A stretch of DNA of 11,087 nucleotides from Sulfurovaceae bacterium (GTDB taxonomy: Bacteria; Campylobacterota; Campylobacteria; Campylobacterales; Sulfurovaceae). Made by a program: the position numbers and the translations under genes. The stretch's first letter is position 1. Each line of letters starts with the position of its first letter. The stretch lies in NCBI GenBank assembly GCA_029933395.1, contig JAOZOG010000046.1, forward strand, positions 1,555 through 12,641, in the 5' to 3' direction. The notes under the pieces are model-generated. The model did not search any database, was not told where the DNA came from, and saw only the letters and a program-made list of their open reading frames with translations. Below, piece after piece: positions 1-6,182 of the stretch.

Positions 1-1178
1 GAGTCCTGCATAATCTGGCTCAAAGAAGAGAGAAACTGCTTGACTGCGGCAAAAGCGGCCTCTTTGGCCCGGGGATCGGAGAGATCATAGGAGCGGGAGA
101 TCGTTTCGATCACGAAAGGGATCAGAGGGGTCGCTTCCCGGAGCAGCTTCGCCACCTCTTCGATTTTCCCATCGGCGATCATATCGGCAGGATCCTGCCC
201 GCCGGGAAATAACACCACGCCACCATCGAACCCACCGGCACCCAGCATCTGGGCTGCTTTGAGTGCTGCCGCCACACCGGCCTTGTCGCCATCATAGGCC
301 AAAATGATACGGGGGTCCCCTTTGCGCAGAAGCGGGAGGTGCTCTGTCGTCAATGCTGTTCCCAGTGTCGCGACAGTCTCTTTGAAGCCCGCCTGGTGAA
401 ACATAATCACATCGAGATACCCCTCGCAGACGATCAATCTCTTATTGGCATAGATGGACTCCTTGGCCCTGTGATACCCATAGAGCAGACGGGACTTGTT
501 AAAGAGTCTGGTCTGGGGGGAGTTGATATACTTGGCCGGATGACTACCCAGGGTACGCCCCCCAAATCCTACGATGGCACCATTGGAAGAGTAGATCGGG
601 AAAGTCACCCTCTCTGTCAACCGGGCATAATACTCCCCTCTTTCACCCCGTGCGATGATTCCAGCCTCCTCCGCTTTGGGCAAAGGAAAAAGATTGGTAT
701 TGATGAAATCCAACACGGCGCGGCCTCTGCCGACATAGCCGATCTCGAAGGCTTCGATCGAACTGTTGCTGATCCCCCGGTCATAGAGATACTGCTTGGC
801 GCTGCTGTTCATATCCAGGTTTTTGACATACCACTTCTGGATCGACTCCAGAATGCGTCTGGATTCACTGTAGTCACTGCTGCCTTTGGTGTATTGGAGT
901 GAAAAATTGTACATAGACGCAAGCTTTTCGATCGCTTCGGGATAGCTCAGTTTTTCGATCTCCATCATAAACTTGATACTGTCCCCGCCCGCACCGCAAC
1001 CAAAACAGTGATAAATCTGCTTGGAAGGACTCACGACGAAACTGGGTGTCTTCTCGCCATGAAAGGGGCAATTCGCCTTGTAGTTGGCGCCCGCTTTTTT
1101 CAATTCAATGTAGTTGCCCACCACATCGACGATATCGATACTGCTCTTGAGGGACTCTATGGATGCGTTATCTATCAT
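1..1178 (-). CDS. dnaG: DNA primase DnaG, N-terminal ~392 residues (3' end outside window)
   Basis: Synthesises RNA primers for the replication fork. Translating the minus strand from the ATG at 1178 gives an open frame to the window edge. An N-terminal CHC2 zinc finger uses C37, H40, C58 and C61 (CPFH ... CFGC). The RNA polymerase core follows, with the basic motif FGGRTLG. The Toprim domain shows the catalytic EGYLD (E252) and DGDKAG (D296, D298), then QDPADM. These match the E. coli E265/D309/D311 arrangement. Family members are about 550-600 residues, so the C-terminal helicase-binding domain lies beyond position 1. An alternative start at 1187 would add three residues but overlaps the -10 box, so 1178 is preferred. 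It is divergent from the TPR-rnhA-rnc-aroC operon, an arrangement I recall from Campylobacter. Function is certain; the exact start is likely. Confidence 0.97.
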   Translation of the reverse strand, partial: MIDNASIESLKSSIDIVDVVGNYIELKKAGANYKANCPFHGEKTPSFVVSPSKQIYHCFGCGAGGDSIKFMMEIEKLSYPEAIEKLASMYNFSLQYTKGSSDYSESRRILESIQKWYVKNLDMNSSAKQYLYDRGISNSSIEAFEIGYVGRGRAVLDFINTNLFPLPKAEEAGIIARGERGEYYARLTERVTFPIYSSNGAIVGFGGRTLGSHPAKYINSPQTRLFNKSRLLYGYHRAKESIYANKRLIVCEGYLDVIMFHQAGFKETVATLGTALTTEHLPLLRKGDPRIILAYDGDKAGVAAALKAAQMLGAGGFDGGVVLFPGGQDPADMIADGKIEEVAKLLREATPLIPFVIETISRSYDLSDPRAKEAAFAAVKQFLSSLSQIMQD

Positions 1179-1185
1179 ACGGAGC

Positions 1186-1194
1186 ATTATAGCA
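1186..1194 (-). promoter_or_regulatory. Extended -10 promoter of dnaG
   Basis: On the minus strand the bases read TGC-TATAAT, a perfect extended -10 element, with T-rich DNA just upstream and no -35. The box ends only seven bases before the ATG at 1178, so transcription would begin at or within about one base of the start codon. There is no room for a Shine-Dalgarno site. The motif is seen directly; leaderless translation is inference. Confidence 0.7.
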
Positions 1195-1240
1195 AAATCA
1201 AAGAGGATACGCTCTATTTCTGGATTTGGGTTTGATGAGG

Positions 1241-1246
1241 TATAAT
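1241..1246 (+). promoter_or_regulatory. -10 box for the TPR-rnhA-rnc-aroC operon
   Basis: A perfect TATAAT lies about 28 bases before the TTG start at 1275. The expected transcription start is near 1253, leaving a leader of about 22 bases that contains the AAGGAAG ribosome site. No -35 hexamer is visible, as is usual for Campylobacterota sigma-70 promoters. It is divergent from the dnaG promoter, and the two -10 boxes are about 50 bases apart. Confidence 0.65.
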
Positions 1247-1262
1247 AACACTCAATTTACTC

Positions 1263-1269
1263 AAGGAAG
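1263..1269 (+). promoter_or_regulatory. Ribosome binding site that fixes a TTG start
   Basis: AAGGAAG sits five bases upstream of the TTG at 1275. No ATG or GTG in that frame is comparably placed, so this strong Shine-Dalgarno match decides the non-ATG start of the TPR protein. Confidence 0.75.
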
Positions 1270-1274
1270 CGTTT

Positions 1275-2318
1275 TTGGACAGTATACTCCCCTCCTACCG
1301 GGACCCGCTTTTCAGTATCCTGCTCATCATTACACTGAGCCTGATGGTCGCCGTACTGACCTATGTATGGGGTGCATACCGACAACAGAAAGAGAAGAGT
1401 ACACTGCGAAAATTTCTGGAGAAATTCGAGAGTGCCGAATGTGCACTCGACACTGCCACGATGCCATTCGACCAGGCGATGTTCAAACCGCTGGCACTGC
1501 TTGCCAAAGCCTTCGAAAATAGCGGCGAATACCACAAAGCGATCAATATCTATCTCTATCTCATCAAGCATACCACCAACCAGATCGACAAGGGTGACCT
1601 GATGGAGAGACTGGGCCAAACCTACCTGCACGCGGGCTTTCTGGAGCGGGCCAGAGTTATCTTTTCGGAGATACTGCACAAGCAGCCCAGAACACCGCAT
1701 ATCCTCTATGAACTGGGGATCGTCTATGAGATGATGCGCGAATATGACAAGGCAATGGAGGTGATCGAACCGCTGCGTGCACAGGGGGAAGAGACCGGAG
1801 AGCTGGAAAAATTTCTGCAATTTGAAAAAATCTCGTCAAACAAGCAGATAGTGCCGCAGGATAAGGTCAAAATACTTCTTGAACTCCTCGAAACCGAACC
1901 GGCACTCTATCGGCCTGTAGTCTCTCTGCTTTTCCGGCTCGATACCCCCGCAGCCTGGGAGCTGATCGACACACAATCGCTGCATATGATCCTCGACATT
2001 CTCTGGTTTCTGCCCTATTCTCAGCTCGACCTGGATGTCATCTCCAAGGATCCACGCCTCACAGCGATCTATTTTGCCAAAGGATACCTGCAGCATCCCC
2101 CGGAAAAGAGCGGCATTTTTGCCATTGACCTGCTTGCAGCAGCGAGAGTCAACGGCTTTGAAGAGGGGGATCTGCTCTTCAGCTATCTCTGCAGAAAATG
2201 CAAACAGAGTTTCCCTATCTCTTTCACACGGTGCCCCAACTGCCTGGCGCTCAACAGCATAGAAGTCGAGGAAAGTATTGCAAAACAACGTGCGCAAACA
2301 GATTACTCTCTACAGTGA
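1275..2318 (+). CDS. LapB/YciM-like membrane-anchored TPR protein with C-terminal zinc ribbon
   Basis: 347 residues from a TTG start. One N-terminal transmembrane helix (about residues 11-33) is followed by basic residues, suggesting the bulk stays in the cytoplasm. Helical repeats of TPR type follow (clear units near 71-101, 107-138 and 140-170). The C-terminus carries a rubredoxin-like ribbon with C306, C309, C320 and C323 (CRKC ... CPNC). TM helix + TPR array + C-terminal ribbon is the architecture of E. coli LapB (YciM, 389 residues), which with FtsH controls LpxC turnover and LPS synthesis. Whether this shorter protein does the same is inference. It opens the operon, and its last 41 bases overlap the rnhA frame. 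Campylobacter has a TPR protein at the same place beside dnaG (recalled). Architecture is certain; the LapB assignment is moderate. Confidence 0.9.
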   Translation: MDSILPSYRDPLFSILLIITLSLMVAVLTYVWGAYRQQKEKSTLRKFLEKFESAECALDTATMPFDQAMFKPLALLAKAFENSGEYHKAINIYLYLIKHTTNQIDKGDLMERLGQTYLHAGFLERARVIFSEILHKQPRTPHILYELGIVYEMMREYDKAMEVIEPLRAQGEETGELEKFLQFEKISSNKQIVPQDKVKILLELLETEPALYRPVVSLLFRLDTPAAWELIDTQSLHMILDILWFLPYSQLDLDVISKDPRLTAIYFAKGYLQHPPEKSGIFAIDLLAAARVNGFEEGDLLFSYLCRKCKQSFPISFTRCPNCLALNSIEVEESIAKQRAQTDYSLQ

Positions 2319-2727
2319 CGGCTCCAGTCTGGGCAACCCGGGACCGGGTGGCTACGGCGGGATTCTGGACTATCGGGGCAAACGCAAAAGCTACAGTGGC
2401 GGAGAGGAGCATACGACCAACAACCGTATGGAGCTGACAGCCGTCATCGAAGGGCTCAAGCTGCTCAAAGAACCCTGTGATGTCCATGTTGTCTCCGACA
2501 GCAGCTATGTGGTCAAGGCCATCAATGAGTGGCTTGCCAACTGGGTCAAAAAAGACTTTGCCAAGGTCAAAAATCCGGATCTCTGGAGAGCCTATCTCGA
2601 AGCAGCCAAACCGCATCACATCAAAGCGACCTGGGTCCGGGGGCATTCGGGACACGAAGAGAACGAAATCTGTGACCGGCTGGCCAGAGAAGAGGCCGAG
2701 AAGATTAAAAACAGAAAGCAAACATAG
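2278..2727 (+). CDS. rnhA: Ribonuclease HI
   Basis: Cleaves the RNA strand of RNA:DNA hybrids, for example primer remnants and R-loops. In 149-residue numbering the four carboxylates are D14 (SDGSSLGNPGPGG), E52 (NNRMEL), D74 (SDSSYV) and D133 (EICDRLA). H123 corresponds to the mobile catalytic His124 of E. coli. The basic-protrusion region between the NW and LW motifs is about five residues shorter than in E. coli. The start is ambiguous. TTG at 2278 has GAGGAA four bases upstream. GTG at 2290 gives 145 residues and puts the first aspartate at position 10 exactly as in E. coli, but lacks a well-spaced ribosome site. Either start lies inside the upstream TPR gene, implying translational coupling. 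It is 19 bases ahead of rnc. Confidence 0.96.
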   Translation: MQNNVRKQITLYSDGSSLGNPGPGGYGGILDYRGKRKSYSGGEEHTTNNRMELTAVIEGLKLLKEPCDVHVVSDSSYVVKAINEWLANWVKKDFAKVKNPDLWRAYLEAAKPHHIKATWVRGHSGHEENEICDRLAREEAEKIKNRKQT

Positions 2728-2746
2728 AGAAGAGGAGACACTGCCT

Positions 2747-3439
2747 ATGAAAGAGTATCGTGAGCTTGAAGAGAGATTGGGGTATACCTTTGAGAACAAA
2801 CAGCTGATCATTGAAGCACTGACACACAAGAGCTATAAAAAACCCTATAATAACGAACGCCTTGAATTTCTAGGAGATGCCGTCCTCGACCTGATCGTAG
2901 GCGAGTTTCTTTTCCAGAAATTCCCCGATTCGGATGAAGGCGTTCTCTCCAAAATCCGGGCATCTCTCGTCAATGAAAGCGGTTTCAATCAGCTCGCACG
3001 CAAAATCGATCTCGGGAGCTTCATCTACCTCTCTGCAGCCGAAGAGAATAACAATGGCAGAGAGAAACCTTCACTGCTCTCCAATGCTTTCGAGGCAGTC
3101 ATCGGTGCCATCTACCTCGAAGGAGGACTGGAAGCCGCCAGGAAAATCGCTGTCAAACTTCTCACCGAAACCCATCAGAAAATCGATCTGCAATCCCTCT
3201 CCAAAGACTACAAAACCGCGCTCCAGGAGCTGACACAGGCCACCCATGGTGTCACACCGACCTACGCCCTCCTGCGCTCTTTCGGTCCCGATCACAAAAA
3301 AGAGTTCGAAATTGCGATCATTCTCGATGGAGAGACGATCGCGACAGCCCAGGGCAAAAGCAAAAAAGAGGCGCAGCAGAAAGCGGCACATATCGCGCTC
3401 AAAAAACTCAAAAACAATGAGGCAGAGAAGAAAAAATGA
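2747..3439 (+). CDS. rnc: Ribonuclease III
   Basis: 230-residue double-strand-specific endoribonuclease that processes rRNA precursors and structured mRNAs. The ATG at 2747 is preceded by AGGAG with a nine-base spacer. The catalytic domain (about 1-150) has the signature NERLEFLGDAVL with E40 and D44, and a second cluster at SNAFEAVIGAIYLEGG with E116. A double-stranded-RNA-binding domain (about 155-223) follows, ending in the usual KEAQQKAA helix. At the position of E. coli D114, a metal-binding carboxylate, this protein has N113. The other three acidic residues are kept, so it is probably active. Its stop overlaps the aroC start (ATGA), so the two are translationally coupled. rnhA lies just upstream, giving a small RNA-processing cluster. 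Confidence 0.97.
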   Translation: MKEYRELEERLGYTFENKQLIIEALTHKSYKKPYNNERLEFLGDAVLDLIVGEFLFQKFPDSDEGVLSKIRASLVNESGFNQLARKIDLGSFIYLSAAEENNNGREKPSLLSNAFEAVIGAIYLEGGLEAARKIAVKLLTETHQKIDLQSLSKDYKTALQELTQATHGVTPTYALLRSFGPDHKKEFEIAIILDGETIATAQGKSKKEAQQKAAHIALKKLKNNEAEKKK

Positions 3440-4542
3440 ATACATTTGGCAGAAAACTGACACTGACGACATTTGGCGAATCCCACGGCAAGGCACTGGG
3501 GTGCATCCTCGACGGTGTACCGGCCGGCCTATCCATCGATGAGGCATTCATCCAGCAGGAGCTCGACAGGAGAAAACCGGGGAAAAGCCCGCTTGAAACC
3601 GGCAGAAAAGAGGAGGACAGGGTCGAGATCCTCTCCGGCACATTCGAAGGGGTCAGCACCGGCACACCGATTGCGATGGTGATCTTCAATACCAACCAGA
3701 AAAGTAAAGATTACGACAGCATCAAGGATCTTTTTCGCCCCGGACACGCAGACTTCACCTATTACCACAAATATGGTATTCGGGATTATCGCGGCGGCGG
3801 GCGCTCTTCGGCGAGGGAGACGGCAGCACGTGTAGCAGGAGGTGCTATCGCCAAGCTGATGCTGCGCGAAATCGGCATCGAAATCGCATCTGGACTCTGC
3901 GAAGTGGACGGAATCCGCTCGGAGAAGCTTGATTTTGACTATGCGCGCCGTAGCAGAATGATGGCACTCGACTCTGACGCCGAAAAGCGCCAGGAGGAGG
4001 CAATACTGCAAGCCAAAAACGATCATGATTCAGTCGGCGGTGTCGTATTGACCCGGGCTACCGGTCTGCCCATAGGACTGGGGGAGCCACTCTACTACAA
4101 ACTCGATGCGGTATTGGCGGAAGCGATGATGGGCATCAATGCGGCCAAAGCTGTCGAAATCGGTGACGGTATCGCTACGACCCATCTAAAAGGCTCACAA
4201 AACAACGATCCCATTACACCGGAGGGGTTTGTCAGCAACCATGCCGGGGGCATCCTGGGGGGCATCAGCAACGGTGATGCCCTTATCATCAAAACCCACT
4301 TCAAGCCGACTCCCTCTATTTTCCAGGCACAGCAGACGATCAACACGAAGGGGGAAGCGGTTACCTGCGAACTGAAAGGGAGACATGACCCCTGTGTCGC
4401 CATACGCGGGGCCGTCGTCTGTGAAGCGATGACGGCACTGGTGCTTGCTGATATGGTATTACTGGGTATGGGAAGCCGAATGGAGCATTTGACGGCACTC
4501 TACCCAGACAAATCTGAAGACCACAGACCCAGAGGAAATTGA
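3436..4542 (+). CDS. aroC: Chorismate synthase
   Basis: Last step of the shikimate pathway: converts 5-enolpyruvylshikimate-3-phosphate to chorismate, using reduced FMN. 368 residues, normal length. Family signatures are the N-terminal FGESHG (H17 is a catalytic histidine), the FMN/substrate loop YRGGGRSSARETAARVAGGA starting near residue 118, and RHDPC near the C-terminus. The ATG overlaps the rnc stop by four bases. The next gene begins one base after this stop, and that gene's ribosome site (AGAGGA at 4531-4536) lies inside the end of aroC. No other aro gene is nearby. The linkage to rnc and rnhA is a Campylobacterota gene-order trait (recalled from H. pylori and C. jejuni) rather than a pathway operon. 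Confidence 0.98.
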   Translation: MNTFGRKLTLTTFGESHGKALGCILDGVPAGLSIDEAFIQQELDRRKPGKSPLETGRKEEDRVEILSGTFEGVSTGTPIAMVIFNTNQKSKDYDSIKDLFRPGHADFTYYHKYGIRDYRGGGRSSARETAARVAGGAIAKLMLREIGIEIASGLCEVDGIRSEKLDFDYARRSRMMALDSDAEKRQEEAILQAKNDHDSVGGVVLTRATGLPIGLGEPLYYKLDAVLAEAMMGINAAKAVEIGDGIATTHLKGSQNNDPITPEGFVSNHAGGILGGISNGDALIIKTHFKPTPSIFQAQQTINTKGEAVTCELKGRHDPCVAIRGAVVCEAMTALVLADMVLLGMGSRMEHLTALYPDKSEDHRPRGN

Positions 4543-4543
4543 G

Positions 4544-5866
4544 ATGAAAAAACTTCTTATTGCATCTGTCATCGTGCTTGCCGCAGGGGTCGGTTTCTAC
4601 TTCACATTCGGCGAAGCGAAACTGGCCAAAGAGCTCAAGTCGCGTGTAGATACACAACTGCAGGTACTCCAAAAGAATGGGTTTGAAATCGAAGATCGGG
4701 TTGTCGAAAGTAAAAAAGAGCACTTTGTGATCCACTATGCCGATCCTGACAAAATCGCACACTACCTCCAATCCAAAAATATCGATCTCTCCGATCAGGA
4801 TGCCAACTCACTCAAAGGATTGAAGGTTGGCGTCGACCTGAGTTATCTGAAGGGTGCCTACAGCGCACTCTCGGCAGATCTCTATCCGATCGCCTTCCCC
4901 CCTGCCCTGATCCGTGTAGAGAATGAACGGGGCAGAAACAATCTCGTACGTATTGCCAGGGAGAAGATATTTCTTGCCCATATCGACATCGACAAACTCT
5001 TTAGCTCCTATAAAGGATATCTTAAAGATGTCAACGAGACCTTCAAGGATATAGAGTCAGTCACGATTGTAAGCCGGGGATTCAAATTCAGCGGAACCTA
5101 CAATGAGCATTTCCTCACATCGGCCAACAACTCCATCAGCAAACTGAGTCTCACCGATAGCCATAATGAGGGTTTCGCACTGGAGAGCCTTGAAGGCAGC
5201 TATGAACAAAATGGCAAAAGCATCTATGATTTTACCTCCGGGTATACTGTCGGTAAACTGCTTGTTCGTGATGCGAATGGGTATGGCACCACACTCAACC
5301 AACTGAATCTCGAAACCAGCGGGAAATCTGAAAAAGATCTTGCTTCCTCTTTTCTCAACTTCCGCCTTGCAAGTGTCGATATCCGTGAACGTCAGGGTAA
5401 GCACCGACTTGAAGAGATCACCGGAAAATTCTCGTTGGAAAATCTTTCGATTACAGCACTGGAGAAGATGGAACAGCTGGACGAGAATGATACGGCAGGC
5501 TTCAATCAGGCATTCGAGCTGCTTCTCTCAAAGGGTATTGTTTTAAATATGGAAGATTTTTCTGCAAAAAAACTTCAGAATGGCTCCGGAGAGATGGTCG
5601 ACGGATTCTCGACCAACGGCCTTGTCAAGATCGACAAAGTCACGGATTTCGAGGCGCTGAAGAGCAACCCCTTTCTACTACTCGACATCATCGACGCGAA
5701 AGTACATATGGAACTCTCCAATGCCTTCTACCTGACCCTTCAGAAGAGACCCGAATTTCTCATCCTCTCGTTGCTCTTCACTCCGGTTTCCAAAGAGAAT
5801 AAACAGATATTCGATATCGAATACAAACATGGTTCCCTCCGCATCAATGGGCAAAAGGTTCTTTAA
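4544..5866 (+). CDS. Envelope-anchored protein resembling DUF945/YdgA, function unknown
   Basis: 440 residues. The N-terminus has two lysines and a hydrophobic helix (about 4-22), with no clear signal-peptidase site after it, so it is probably an inner-membrane anchor with a periplasmic body. The rest is a soluble mix of short strands and helices, rich in Ser/Asn/Asp, with no cysteine and no catalytic motif I recognise. The end, a hydrophobic stretch then EYKHGSLRINGQKVL, resembles the G-x-L-x-x-NG-x-x-L ending of DUF945 (YdgA-type) proteins, as do the overall length and the anchor. I could not test that assignment. It begins one base after aroC with a good ribosome site (AGAGGA, seven-base spacer), so it is co-transcribed as the last operon gene. 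Coding status is confident; family is tentative; function unknown. Confidence 0.9.
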   Translation: MKKLLIASVIVLAAGVGFYFTFGEAKLAKELKSRVDTQLQVLQKNGFEIEDRVVESKKEHFVIHYADPDKIAHYLQSKNIDLSDQDANSLKGLKVGVDLSYLKGAYSALSADLYPIAFPPALIRVENERGRNNLVRIAREKIFLAHIDIDKLFSSYKGYLKDVNETFKDIESVTIVSRGFKFSGTYNEHFLTSANNSISKLSLTDSHNEGFALESLEGSYEQNGKSIYDFTSGYTVGKLLVRDANGYGTTLNQLNLETSGKSEKDLASSFLNFRLASVDIRERQGKHRLEEITGKFSLENLSITALEKMEQLDENDTAGFNQAFELLLSKGIVLNMEDFSAKKLQNGSGEMVDGFSTNGLVKIDKVTDFEALKSNPFLLLDIIDAKVHMELSNAFYLTLQKRPEFLILSLLFTPVSKENKQIFDIEYKHGSLRINGQKVL

Positions 5867-5889
5867 TTGGAATCATACCCACTGGGCTG

Positions 5890-6045
5890 CTACTGACTCT
5901 CGCTCGAGGCGAAGACAGGATCATCATTGTATTCAATATCGATCTTGGCATACATTCCGGGATAGACTTTCTTCCCCTCTTTGTTAAACTTGATACGAAT
6001 GGTGAAGGTATGCGTCATTGGGTTGGCACTGGGAAATCTTTTTGA
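5890..6045 (-). pseudogene. Relic: C-terminal end of an RND/HlyD-type efflux periplasmic adaptor
   Basis: The minus strand is open for 51 codons between a TGA (6046-6048) and a TAG stop (5890-5892). It encodes FPSANPMTHTFTIRIKF, then a lysine-rich turn, then YPGMYAKIDIEYND. The NPxTHTFxVR ... PGMYAxV pattern is typical of the last beta-barrel and membrane-proximal part of RND adaptors (AcrA/MdtA class, normally 350-400 residues). No lipoyl or hairpin domain, signal peptide or transporter gene is present; homology ends at 6045, where unrelated AT-rich DNA begins. It has no start codon suited to expression. It therefore reads as the tail left after a deletion. Family from motif memory, fairly confident; non-functional status is inferred from truncation. 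Confidence 0.75.
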
Positions 6046-6082
6046 TCATTGTTTGCCTTTATTATAAAAATAGTTTATCTAG

Positions 6083-6088
6083 TATAAT
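6083..6088 (+). promoter_or_regulatory. Candidate -10 box in AT-rich gap
   Basis: A perfect TATAAT lies in a stretch of nearly pure A/T (about 6058-6112), 25 bases ahead of the small ORF at 6113. There is no -35. In DNA this AT-rich a TATAAT can occur by chance, so the call is weak. Confidence 0.4.
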
Positions 6089-6112
6089 AAATTTTTATAA
6101 AAAGAGATTTAA

Positions 6113-6175
6113 ATGATAAAAATAACAGAAGCTTTAAGGAAGAGAAGACTGCCGAAAGCAGCTCCATCCATTTAG
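6113..6175 (+). CDS. Possible 20-residue peptide ORF or truncated gene start
   Basis: ATG at 6113, stop TAG at 6173-6175. The peptide begins MIKITEALRKRRLPKAAPSI and is strongly basic. AAGAGA lies five bases upstream (a weak ribosome site) and a TATAAT lies upstream at 6083. I do not recognise it. It could be a small expressed peptide, the first codons of a gene removed by the same event that truncated the adaptor relic, or chance. It points towards the convergent leuC, whose stop is only seven bases away. Low confidence. Confidence 0.25.
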   Translation: MIKITEALRKRRLPKAAPSI

Positions 6176-6182
6176 AGGCGGT

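Noticed and set aside
339..902. Plus-strand open frame of 187 codons opposite dnaG
   Set aside because: It is antisense to the clearly conserved primase Toprim and core domain, has no ribosome site and encodes no recognisable motif.
2477..2746. Extending RNase III upstream to 2477
   Set aside because: The extra residues lie within rnhA in another frame and match nothing. The AGGAG-preceded ATG at 2747 gives the normal family N-terminus.
6148..6162. Small hairpin (CTGC-CGAAA-GCAG) followed by pyrimidine-rich DNA on the minus strand, as a leuC terminator
   Set aside because: The stem is only four base pairs plus a wobble pair, and the downstream tract is a mix of C and T rather than a T-run, so it is too weak to call.
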